This document shows positions 17,475-25,562 of a stretch of DNA of 64,000 bases, one piece after another. This DNA comes from CAIYTF01 sp963664845. GTDB lineage: Bacteria; Bacteroidota; Ignavibacteria; Ignavibacteriales; Ignavibacteriaceae. A model generated the notes under the pieces. The model saw only the letters and a program-made list of their open reading frames with translations, searched no databases and was not told where the DNA came from. A program made the translations under genes and the position numbers. The DNA lies in the NCBI GenBank assembly GCA_963664845.1, contig OY761615.1, positions 372,001 to 436,000 on the forward strand, written 5' to 3'. How positions within the stretch are numbered: the stretch's first letter is position 1; every line of letters begins with the position of its first letter.

Positions 17475-17479
17475 TTCGC

Positions 17480-19189
17480 CTAGCCTTTTTCACTAATCAT
17501 CCGGTCTACAAGATGCTTTACGATCTTGTTCTCCTTGTCCTTACAGAAGGTTTCAAATACTACTTTTTCATATACTTTAACACCTGTTCTCGCATAGATA
17601 TATGATTCAATTCGCTTTATCAATTCGGGTGGATCGGTTTTGTTAATCATCAAAATAATTCGATCCGGGATTACAGAGGTCATGAATAATTCTGTAGGCA
17701 AGCATCCATAGTAATAGGGATCCGGGCTCATAATACCGCTCTGCCCGCCAACAATAATGGTATCATATTCTTGTTCATCTAGCTCGGATAAAATGCGGCG
17801 TAAATAAGGGATATAAAGGTCGAACGGTATGCGGACGCTGGTTTGCATGCCATATCCTATAGGGAAAGTATAATTTATTCCGAATAACCCACTGTGATGC
17901 TCGGTCCCTATTTGAGCAATTTTGAAGCCCCGGTTTAATAACTCATATCGTATAGACAATTGAAGCGTGAATTTCCCTTGCTTTGAACTTGTCCCAAAAA
18001 TCCCTAGAATAGGAGTGTTAAATGATGGTTTTTCCCTTATTAATTCAATAGCTGCCTGGACTTGTTTTACTTCAACTTGAGGAACATAAATCCATAATCC
18101 TTTATTAGCAAAAGCATCTGTCCAATTTCGCTGACTATTAACAGGTAAAAAACTGAATACATTTAACCCCTGATCGAAGGCCTGTCTGATAGCTGCCTCG
18201 AGAAGATCCTGATTACAGGCTTGCGATATCCTATCAAGATATCCAATAATAAGAGTATCCGCCGGGGCCATATTTGCCGGGAGTCCATCATTTATTATAA
18301 GCTCTGAGGCAGCATCAGGCATGATTTCCTGGATACATTTATGCGAATTCTTACTCCGCCGATAATCTGCTATACCCGTGATTGAAAAACTGAGTTCTTT
18401 TTCGAAACGCAAGAAAGCATGCATCTCTTTATAAAACGGATAAAGGAATACCTTACTGATTTGTGATTGTATATTATTCCAGGGGATTAGATCACTTGGC
18501 TTTGCAGTAATTTCTGTTATTTTTGTTGCATTATTCTCTAAATGTGCAATAACTGTCTCTTTTGTGGATGTATTTGACTCGCTAAGGTAGCGTACTATTT
18601 CACGCGTACAAAGAGCAGCGGCGAAACTTGAACCGCCAATAAAGGCATACTTCCCCTCTTTCCAGCGAGCTCGCTGAGGTAAGCCTCTGAAAATATAGGT
18701 ATTTTTCCGGCTTCGTTCGAACTCCCATTCTGTTAAAGAGTGAATATTACCCGATCGGACACGAATAACACCCTGAAAACCTGCCGGCCAGGCGGTATGC
18801 CCCTCATCATTACACGCCGCAACTATAAGAATCCCTGATCCCAGCAAACGCTTTATATCAGCAGTCAATAATTTTTGCACATCCGGGTCAATTGATCCAA
18901 ATGAACAATTAATAATGTCGGGTTCAAACTTTTCTACATATCGCAACGTCTCCAGTAATTTGTCAATCCTCACTTCCATACTATCGCCAAATAAGCGATA
19001 TACAATTAATTCGAGGACGTCTGAGGAAGCGGCTCGGGTTATTAAATCGGCGACAGCAGTACCGTGTCCAACTTCATCATCTGTATTTTGTAAATGTGGT
19101 GCAGCTTCAAGAACCTTCACGTATTGCCGCAGTGAATTGTGCGATAAATTAATCCCACTGTCTATTATAGCAACTCTGATTTTTTTCAT
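17480..19189 (-). CDS. Cytoplasmic S8 subtilase fused to a DUF1611-type P-loop domain
   Basis: The 569-residue protein has no signal peptide. Residues 1-205 are subtilase: D10 in 'AIIDSG', H42 in 'GHGT', oxyanion N127 in 'AACNDEG' and S188 in 'GGSSFAA', so all catalytic residues are present. From about residue 285 it continues as DUF1611: an N-terminal Rossmann-like part, P-loop 'GIFGTSSKQGKFTLQ' (near 395) and 'IIVGGQSGIMSPD' (near 480). This fusion is unfamiliar to me. A cytoplasmic subtilase next to a peptide gene suggests leader cleavage, as for LanP and PatA/PatG-type proteases. DUF1611 might add an ATP-dependent or ligand-modifying step. Its ATG overlaps the ABC stop. Confidence 0.8.
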   Translation of the reverse strand: MKKIRVAIIDSGINLSHNSLRQYVKVLEAAPHLQNTDDEVGHGTAVADLITRAASSDVLELIVYRLFGDSMEVRIDKLLETLRYVEKFEPDIINCSFGSIDPDVQKLLTADIKRLLGSGILIVAACNDEGHTAWPAGFQGVIRVRSGNIHSLTEWEFERSRKNTYIFRGLPQRARWKEGKYAFIGGSSFAAALCTREIVRYLSESNTSTKETVIAHLENNATKITEITAKPSDLIPWNNIQSQISKVFLYPFYKEMHAFLRFEKELSFSITGIADYRRSKNSHKCIQEIMPDAASELIINDGLPANMAPADTLIIGYLDRISQACNQDLLEAAIRQAFDQGLNVFSFLPVNSQRNWTDAFANKGLWIYVPQVEVKQVQAAIELIREKPSFNTPILGIFGTSSKQGKFTLQLSIRYELLNRGFKIAQIGTEHHSGLFGINYTFPIGYGMQTSVRIPFDLYIPYLRRILSELDEQEYDTIIVGGQSGIMSPDPYYYGCLPTELFMTSVIPDRIILMINKTDPPELIKRIESYIYARTGVKVYEKVVFETFCKDKENKIVKHLVDRMISEKG

Positions 19190-20766
19190 TTTTCCCCTGA
19201 AAATATGTGCGAACCGTATATGTCCAATACATCGGCAAAATAATTATCATGGTCTATTATAACGCTTCGTCTATTTATGAGCCACCCGAGGAGAGGATGC
19301 TTAATATCATTCTTCATTTGGGGATCAATTGAATTGATACTTTCATCGCAAATAATAGCGGATGGATTTTTAACAACGGCGGCCATTAAACCTATAACCT
19401 GTCTTTGCCCTCTGGATACACACTCTGAATTGCCGACAACTTGTGTAGAAAACTCCTTGGGAAACAAGTCCAGTAACCTGGTTAAACCATTCTGTTCCAG
19501 CAAGTGTGAAACCTCAGAAGATGATACATTAAGTCCCGATATTATTTGAATATTTTCTAAGAGATCACCCTCAAAAAGAGCAAAGTCCGAGGGAAGCACG
19601 AACCAAGGCTCCAGTAAGGCGCTTTGATTAAGATCATCGAACCCGCCCATAATATTTGCAAATGTTGTTTTCCCACAACCATTGCTTCCCTTAAGAATAT
19701 AGACATATTTTTCTTTTTCAGGAAGAATAATTCCGTTTTGAATTTCATTTTGAAAAAAGGGGTGGTGTATTTTACTTGTCAGGCTCAATTCTCTTACAGC
19801 GTTTTCATATTGCAATAGTTCTCGAATCCGAATTACCGAAACCCGGCTTATCTTTGTTGATATGATACTTTCAGCGAGTTTGCTGACTGACTGTACTGCA
19901 CTATTTGAATACATAATTACAGCAAATAGTCCACCGATGGTGATACGTCCTGTTACAAAATCATCTCTGAGGATAGAAAGAGTAATTAGAGTTCCACATA
20001 TTAGATTTACTACGCCGATAATTTGACTAATGATCTGAATGTGATTAGTAAATAGTATTTGTTCCCTTCGCATATTTTTAGCATTAGCTCGATAGCGCTT
20101 AAGGTGATAAGGGACCAAATTCCAGGAAAAATTCTGACTTGGATTAGCAATTCCAGTTTGGAATAGTTGAGTAAATCGAGAAGATATTTTGCGTATAAGC
20201 GCCCCTCTATAACTTAGAAAACTATTTCCTTTTTGAATAATTATAAATGTTAGTATTCCCTGAATAAGTATTAAAACACCGATAGCGGGGCTGATTATTA
20301 CCAACACTATCCAGATACTAATGATACTAATAACCTGTAAGAATAAATTGTGCAAAAAATCATACAGAAATGACTTAACCGAAACAACATCCTGTGTGAG
20401 GCGGGTAAGGACATCATTTGGATAGTATTTTTCCCAGAAGTTTCTACGTTGATGCAATATTTTAGTATATAACGTAGACGTCACATCAATAATGAAAGAC
20501 TCGCCTACATATGTTGTAAAATAACCAAAAAACCATGAATTTAAACTCTTCAGAAATATGATGACGGTATATGTCAACAAAACTGTGTAAAATTGTGATT
20601 TTAGTGAATATTGAGTCAAAGAATCAATGATACCCTTAAACTGCAGGGGAATAACCATAGAGAGGACGAAGGACAACAGAAGACTCGTTATGAGGATGCC
20701 TTCCTGCCATAAATATTTTTTCCAAAAGGGAAATATAAACTGTATAATTGCCTTCATCTCAGTCAT
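19186..20766 (-). CDS. ABC transporter half-exporter (membrane and ATPase domains in one chain)
   Basis: I start at ATG 20766, inside the MauE end (GTG at 20775 is the alternative), giving 526 residues. Six membrane helices fill residues ~15-300, then an ATPase domain: 'KGSNGCGKTTF' (Walker A), 'VSRGQRQVIGL' (signature, deviating from LSGGQ), 'AIICDESI' (Walker B) and 'VIIDHD' (H-loop). The N-terminus lacks a C39 peptidase domain, so leader removal would fall to the subtilase or the BtrH-like protein. It probably acts as a homodimer exporting the mature peptide. It overlaps both neighbours and is clearly in the operon. Confidence 0.85.
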   Translation of the reverse strand: MTEMKAIIQFIFPFWKKYLWQEGILITSLLLSFVLSMVIPLQFKGIIDSLTQYSLKSQFYTVLLTYTVIIFLKSLNSWFFGYFTTYVGESFIIDVTSTLYTKILHQRRNFWEKYYPNDVLTRLTQDVVSVKSFLYDFLHNLFLQVISIISIWIVLVIISPAIGVLILIQGILTFIIIQKGNSFLSYRGALIRKISSRFTQLFQTGIANPSQNFSWNLVPYHLKRYRANAKNMRREQILFTNHIQIISQIIGVVNLICGTLITLSILRDDFVTGRITIGGLFAVIMYSNSAVQSVSKLAESIISTKISRVSVIRIRELLQYENAVRELSLTSKIHHPFFQNEIQNGIILPEKEKYVYILKGSNGCGKTTFANIMGGFDDLNQSALLEPWFVLPSDFALFEGDLLENIQIISGLNVSSSEVSHLLEQNGLTRLLDLFPKEFSTQVVGNSECVSRGQRQVIGLMAAVVKNPSAIICDESINSIDPQMKNDIKHPLLGWLINRRSVIIDHDNYFADVLDIYGSHIFSGEK

Positions 20767-21250
20767 GCTCAACACCCGTATTACTGTAATTCTTGTGCAC
20801 TAGAAAGGTATAAAAAAAGGAGAGAAGCCAAAAGCCAGTGTTGCGGAAAATCATTGGCCACCCAAACCGCGATTTTCCAAGTTCCCCGAAACAGCCGCAC
20901 TCCGCTCCGTTGTCCGTTATCATCCCCACTATACTAACAACCAAAAATGTAGTGAAAATACACAATAGGGCGAATGAATGAAAACGCTTCGACTTACGCC
21001 CCGATGAATTTACTATAAAAAGCAAAGAGACTCCCAGAACAAGCTCGGTGAATGCTATAATAGCATTAAATATGTATGAATATATATGCAATTCTTCGGG
21101 CAATAAAACTTCAATTAACCCTGTGCCGGATATCGTCGAAAACAATTTTCCTATCCCGGAGAAAAGTAATAATACCGCCAGTGAGTACCTTATTACAAAC
21201 TCAATTTCCTCAGAGAAATGATTTAACTTATATATCCATTTGTGCAACAT
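20759..21250 (-). CDS. MauE/DoxX-family redox-associated membrane protein
   Basis: I choose the ATG at 21250 (163 residues), preceded by a GGGGGATTGGG stretch inside the ACP gene (23-bp overlap). It has four hydrophobic helices (around 'FVIRYSLAVLLLFSGIGKLF', 'IIAFTELVLGVSLLFIV', 'FALLCIFTTFLVVSIVGMI' and 'NTGFWLLSFFYTFLVH') and the 'GAECGCFGELG' loop typical of MauE proteins, which pass electrons with a thioredoxin-like partner. Here the partner could be the CHAC protein at 15392-16036. The role in disulfide formation is inferred. Confidence 0.8.
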   Translation of the reverse strand: MLHKWIYKLNHFSEEIEFVIRYSLAVLLLFSGIGKLFSTISGTGLIEVLLPEELHIYSYIFNAIIAFTELVLGVSLLFIVNSSGRKSKRFHSFALLCIFTTFLVVSIVGMITDNGAECGCFGELGKSRFGWPMIFRNTGFWLLSFFYTFLVHKNYSNTGVEHD

Positions 21251-21554
21251 CCCAATCCCCCGCAACTGATTTTTTGCCCTCTCTTTTCTTCAGTTCGCAA
21301 ACGACATATTCGGTCAGGTCATTTACGGTACGAAAATGCTCAACCATTAAGTCATCATCGCTAAATGAAATATTAAACCAAGTCTCAATGCTTACGAGAA
21401 AATTTAATACGCCAAAAGAATCAAGGCCTATCGTCTCTTCAAGCAATAATTCATCATTACTGATTTCTTCTGGCATTATATTTAAATTCAACGTTTGTAG
21501 TAATAGCTTTTTTATTTGAATGCTGATAGCATCCATATCAATCGGAATACACAT
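21228..21554 (-). CDS. Stand-alone acyl carrier protein
   Basis: This 108-residue protein has a classic carrier core: 'ISIQIKKLLLQTLNLNI' helix, then 'ETIGLDSFGVLNFLVSIE' with S46 as the phosphopantetheine-attachment Ser, and 'VEHFRTVNDLTEYVV' as helix III. No A-domain, ketosynthase or AMP-ligase gene is seen in the window, so the ACP may be loaded by a host enzyme or by the neighbour. It lies 16 bp after the BtrH-like gene, the same pairing as BtrI/BtrH in butirosin synthesis, where the ACP carries the side chain that BtrH transfers. ATG 21554 is used; TTG and an internal ATG are options. Confidence 0.85.
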   Translation of the reverse strand: MCIPIDMDAISIQIKKLLLQTLNLNIMPEEISNDELLLEETIGLDSFGVLNFLVSIETWFNISFSDDDLMVEHFRTVNDLTEYVVCELKKREGKKSVAGDWDVAQMDI

Positions 21555-21570
21555 CAATTATTTCCCGTTA

Positions 21571-22620
21571 TTACATATCTGTTAATTCTTGAAGCAGCTT
21601 ATATATATTTATTTCTGATTCAGCAATATTGCATAATCTGTCAGCAGTCCGATGTGCCATTTCAACGGTATCTTTTACGGATGCCTTGTGAAACATGTTG
21701 CGAGTTATTTTCCATTCTTGTGAAACAGATTTTACTTTCTCGAACAGATCGTTGCTTACAGCGGATACCCCGAATATGGCTTCGTATGCCGAAAGAAAAC
21801 CCAAGAACCAAAATCGCTGCACAACAAAATTGTATACCAAGTCTCCAGCCTTTCTCAAATGTTCCTGGATGAGCTTCAAGTCGTCGATTTCAATTGTAGT
21901 TTGGATGTGTTGAGAAAATCGCATTATTCCTTCAGCGCCTGAGTAACCGGGAATAGGTATTCGCTCCCCTGATGCATTTTCAATGTTTCCAGCAATTAGT
22001 ATTGGTTGGTTAATCGTTCCCATCTCATGAATTGTTTTTAGAACAGCAGCAACATTTTTTTTTGAATAGTTAATGTTCCCACGGGGATGCTCAAATTCCG
22101 TTACTGAATAGGAGGCTAACTTCTGGCTATCAGAAAGAACACAAAAGGGGATATGCCCCGAAAAATTCATATCCGAAAGTTCATATCCACGGGGTGATAT
22201 GCCAATGACAATTGTAGAATGGCGGTTATGCCATTTTTGATAATCACGATATTCAGGGATATCATAAGTATCAACGTTAATCAATACGGGCTCGCCCTGC
22301 ACTATGTGTGCATATACATATTCATTCATTGTTTTGAGTGATGTAAACGTATACGATTTTGATGAGATCGCATCAATTATTTTTAAACTGGATATAAGCG
22401 GTAAAATTTCCCAGTTCAACGATAATTGTCCTCCCTGATCGCTATAGAGAAAAAAGAAATTTCGGCACATCAAAAAATCGACAATATTTCCATATCCGAT
22501 TTCACGAAGCATGGTCCCTATGCTTACATAAAAACAATCATATGGGGGTAAAACGGATTTATCATTATGGAGTATTTGGGGGAAATAAAACGAAACGGGG
22601 GATAGTTTACATTCAAACAT
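21571..22620 (-). CDS. BtrH-like acyltransferase / papain-fold protein (BtrH_N plus DUF4872-like)
   Basis: The 349-residue protein has a BtrH N-terminal-type start: 'LPPYDCFYVSIGTMLREIGYG' (candidate nucleophile C29) and 'HNRHSTIVIGISPRGYELSDM' (H134, D150), a C39/papain-like triad layout. The C-terminal half is helical like DUF4872. BtrH moves an acyl group from a carrier protein to the antibiotic core, and the adjacent ACP gene strengthens this reading. The acceptor here could be the 55-residue peptide or a small molecule. A peptidase role cannot be excluded. It starts 1 base after the stop of the upstream, IS-broken gene. Confidence 0.75.
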   Translation of the reverse strand: MFECKLSPVSFYFPQILHNDKSVLPPYDCFYVSIGTMLREIGYGNIVDFLMCRNFFFLYSDQGGQLSLNWEILPLISSLKIIDAISSKSYTFTSLKTMNEYVYAHIVQGEPVLINVDTYDIPEYRDYQKWHNRHSTIVIGISPRGYELSDMNFSGHIPFCVLSDSQKLASYSVTEFEHPRGNINYSKKNVAAVLKTIHEMGTINQPILIAGNIENASGERIPIPGYSGAEGIMRFSQHIQTTIEIDDLKLIQEHLRKAGDLVYNFVVQRFWFLGFLSAYEAIFGVSAVSNDLFEKVKSVSQEWKITRNMFHKASVKDTVEMAHRTADRLCNIAESEINIYKLLQELTDM

Positions 22621-22873
22621 GTTACTTTAACTCCAGAGTAAGAGCAAAAATATGCATACATGGATTATCGCTGAACTGAAGACCATGGGATTTCCCACAT
22701 TTTAGATCAACTGAAGTCATCCAAATCACTGGCTTAATATTATCGAAAGACCATCCATGATCATTTGTACAATGATATTTCGAAGCAACCAAAGCAGGTC
22801 TATCAGAGAATTGTGGAGCATTATTGAAATAGTCAGTTAGGGAGACGGTAACCTTCTGTTCCCCTGCATCCGA

Positions 22874-24324
22874 GGGAGTGTAACATAGATTGTGTAAATG
22901 GTTAGTCCGCGGGTACTGCGGAACGGAACGATGCCGGAGCGTAGCGAAGGCGAGTGAAGTGCAGCAGTACCCGCGGACTCGAAAAAATTCGGCCTTGGAT
23001 TTTGGGCCATTTTAATTCATTTTACCATTTAATAATTCTGGAGTATCACCCTATGGAAAACCTCGACGAACTGTTCGAGCAGTTCAAAAAAGACCTCGGA
23101 AAAGCAAAAACCTACAACGACCTTATGGGCAAAGACGGCGCTATAAAAAAGCTCATGAAGGCCTCTATCGAGTCCATGCTGGAAGCTGAAATGACGGAAC
23201 ATCTCGGCTACGAAAAACACTCACCAGCCGGCAATAAATCCGGTAACAGCCGGAATGGAAAATTCCCGAAGACCGTTACTGCCGATAACGGGCCCATTGA
23301 TCTTGAAATTCCCCGGGACCGTAATGGTGAATTTGATCCTATTGTTGTTAAAAAACATGAGAGCAGATTAGGAAAAATCGAAGACCAAATCATTTCCATG
23401 TATGCCAGAGGCATGACTACCCGGGATATTCAGGCCCAGATTGAAGACATCTATGGTGCCGATATAAGTCCGACTCTGGTTTCTCATATTACCGATAAAA
23501 TTTATGGGCTGGCGAATGAATGGCAGAACCGTCCGCTGGAGGCTGTTTATCCTGTTGTCTTTTTTGATGCTATTCACTACAAGGTACGAGATGAAACTAC
23601 CAAAAGAGTGGCTTCTAAAGCGGCTTATACGTGTCTGGGCCTGAATATTGAGGGAAGAAAAGACTTGCTTGGGTTATGGGTCGGCGAGGCCGAAGGAGCG
23701 GCATTCTGGCTCCTGGTAATGACCGAGTTGAAGAACCGTGGTATTAAGGAAATCTGTATAGCCTGTGTTGACGGATTAAAAGGCTTACCCAATACGATAA
23801 ACACCGTATTCCCGAATACCGAGATACAGCTTTGCATCGTTCACCAGATCAGAAATTCCATGAAGTACGTGGGCTCTAAAGACCAGAAGGCATTTGCACG
23901 TGATCTGAAAACGGTGTATTCGGCTGCCACGGAAGAACTTGCTTTGCAGAACCTGCAGAGCGTTGAAGATGCTTGGGGTAAAAAATATATACTGGCCTTA
24001 AAATCATGGCGGTCAAACTGGGACAACCTTGCAGTTTTCTTCAAGTATCCCCAGGAAATCAGAACCATGATTTATACCACGAATGCAGTCGAAGCATTGC
24101 ATCGACAGTTCAGAAAAGTTACCAAGGCGAAAACGCTTTTCCCCAATGATGATTCATTGAAAAAAATGTTGTACTTGGCTTATCGGGATATTGCTAAAAA
24201 ATGGAACTTGCCAGTGAGAAACTGGTCTATTGTTATTGGACATTTTTCTATTATGTTTGCTGAACAAATAGCAGGCTATTTGTAAAGCTTTACTTGCCAT
24301 TTACACAATCGTATTTACAGACTC
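22874..24324 (+). mobile_element. IS256-family insertion sequence with 8-bp target duplication
   Basis: The element is 1,451 bp with 28-bp imperfect inverted ends (22874-22901 and 24297-24324; 20 of 28 match, sharing GATTGTGTAAATGG). GCATCCGA flanks it on both sides (22866-22873, 24325-24332), an 8-bp duplication as expected for IS256-family insertion. Transcription of the IS opposes the operon it interrupts. A 16-bp perfect inverted repeat (22904-22919, 22964-22979) lies between the left end and the transposase. Confidence 0.9.
23053..24285 (+). CDS. IS256-family transposase
   Basis: I choose ATG 23053 ('MENLDELFEQFKKDLGK', after a GGAG site) over the longer frame from 22954, giving 410 residues, usual for IS256-family enzymes. 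It contains 'NSRNGKFPKTV', 'DLEIPRDRNGEFDPIVV', 'VVFFDAIHYKVRD' (first DDE Asp), 'ACVDGLKGLPNTI' (second) and 'TNAVEALHRQFRKVTK' (Glu). No frameshift or stop is seen, so the copy could be active, and the clean 8-bp duplication suggests recent arrival. Confidence 0.93.
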   Translation: MENLDELFEQFKKDLGKAKTYNDLMGKDGAIKKLMKASIESMLEAEMTEHLGYEKHSPAGNKSGNSRNGKFPKTVTADNGPIDLEIPRDRNGEFDPIVVKKHESRLGKIEDQIISMYARGMTTRDIQAQIEDIYGADISPTLVSHITDKIYGLANEWQNRPLEAVYPVVFFDAIHYKVRDETTKRVASKAAYTCLGLNIEGRKDLLGLWVGEAEGAAFWLLVMTELKNRGIKEICIACVDGLKGLPNTINTVFPNTEIQLCIVHQIRNSMKYVGSKDQKAFARDLKTVYSAATEELALQNLQSVEDAWGKKYILALKSWRSNWDNLAVFFKYPQEIRTMIYTTNAVEALHRQFRKVTKAKTLFPNDDSLKKMLYLAYRDIAKKWNLPVRNWSIVIGHFSIMFAEQIAGYL

Positions 24325-24676
24325 GCATCCGAATAAACAGACCAATCTTCGCTAAAACTACCACCATCACAGGCTCCTAATACATGCAGATATTTGTATT
24401 CAGCAGAAGGAAATCGAATAATTTGATAATTGCAGGATATGTTATCCGGTTCCCCCAATACTCCGCTAGGAAAGCGAAAGCTTACATTATTAAGAACGAT
24501 TAGTAATCCTCGCATTGGCAGATCTTCGGCCGGGAATGTTTGTCCATAGCAATCGAAATCTCCCTTTTCAGGGTGGGATTGTGAGGTAATACCTACATTA
24601 TTAAAATATCCACTCAATTCTAAACAACAGCTTTTATTATTCAATCTCTATCCACTTTATCAAGAAAATAATATTC

Positions 24677-24708
24677 AAAGGTATTAATATTTTAAATTAT
24701 TTCCAAAT
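24677..24708 (-). promoter_or_regulatory. Bacteroidetes-type promoter for the island operon
   Basis: On the minus strand TTTG (24708-24705) is followed after 20 bases by TACCTTTG (24684-24677), matching the TTTG - N19-21 - TAnnTTTG pattern of the major sigma factor in Bacteroidota. It is about 32 bp before the TTG start of the interrupted first gene. Because the IS lies downstream, transcription from here must cross it to reach the BtrH-like gene. Confidence 0.6.
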
Positions 24709-25030
24709 TTTTTTCGTGAGCATTTCAATGACACGAATAAAATCACTAATTTTTTGTATTTTCAAAACAGCTTACACCGTCGATGTACTTCACTTTTTAA
24801 TCACGTTACAATCGAGCGCGGTATATGAGCGACTTTTTGTATTCAACCATTGCAGACCCGGCCTTCGCAAAATATTCTTCTTTACTACCCACTCAAAGAA
24901 ATGGCATGCCTCTTATCTCAAAGTTCATTATTGATAACAGAATAAATATAGTAAATGATTACTGAACAATCCCACACAATATTTTCACAAAATAAACAGG
25001 GCTTATTATTTTTCGATCAAAATTTCTTAT

Positions 25031-25530
25031 GGGCACCTCTATTAGCCATTTATTCAGAAACATTGTCTTGAATATTTTTCAAATAATTGTTGTTACTATT
25101 CCGGGAGCAAATAAGTTTTTCCCTTTATTAAAAAGGTCAAAAACCACTTTCGAAGCATTTTGCGCCATTAGACATACCTCACTACATATAACGGTGCATG
25201 TTATATGATAAGTTCATCAATCCAACAACCACAAGTGTCCTTTCAAATGGTTCGTATAAATATTCCTTGTATACTGTTTGTAATGAACGCGAAATCATGT
25301 TCTACGTGTATACGTATCTTTGACTTTTTTTGATTCTTTACGAATTGTGATATGGTGAGTGGAGTATTGCTACACTCTTTTATATGGATTCTATTCCTGA
25401 TCTTTTCAGTAGATAACAGTTTTGCTATCAGTTCGCAAAACATGAACTATCTTCATAGATTTCATGTTATCGGTCACTTCTATCCAGCAATATATCCAAC
25501 ATCTGCGAATCTTGGGCAATGGCACTTCAC
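25031..25530 (-). mobile_element. Remnant of an IS5-family element (same family as 9489-10684)
   Basis: The left end begins GGGCACCTCTATTAGCCA, close to the intact copy. Coding similarity to the transposase C-terminus follows: 'IRNRIHIKECSNTPLTISQF' here against 'IRNRIHEKGYRNTPLTDAQF' in the other copy. The frame is broken by stops and the N-terminal half is missing, ending at a junction with the portal gene near 25540. It lies in the same orientation as the first copy and closes the island on the right. Confidence 0.8.
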
Positions 25531-25562
25531 AAGCATGATAAAGGTAAACTAATGATTAATGG

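Larger units (their letters stand above)
22622..24644 (-). pseudogene. First operon gene, beta-sandwich (carbohydrate-binding-like) protein split by an IS256 element
   Basis: If the IS (22874-24324) and one copy of the 8-bp duplication are removed, the frame joins perfectly: 'FSEDWSVYSDA' continues as 'GEQKVTVSLTDYFNNAP'. It starts TTG 24644 (no ATG fits) and stops TAA 22622. The intact protein would be ~188 residues, ending 'FSDNPCMHIFALTLELK', similar to the single beta-sandwich domains in Firmicutes/Bacteroidota glycosidase-associated proteins. Its stop is 1 base before the BtrH-like ATG, so it was the first operon gene. The insertion removes its product and may be polar on the pathway. 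Confidence 0.82.

Noticed and set aside
19186..20766. C39 peptidase domain in the ABC exporter
   Set aside because: Its N-terminus starts directly with membrane helices; no Cys/His peptidase motif.
24716..24934. 72-codon rightward frame between IS256 and the IS5 remnant
   Set aside because: AT-rich, no ribosome site or motif; it overlaps the likely leftward promoter region.
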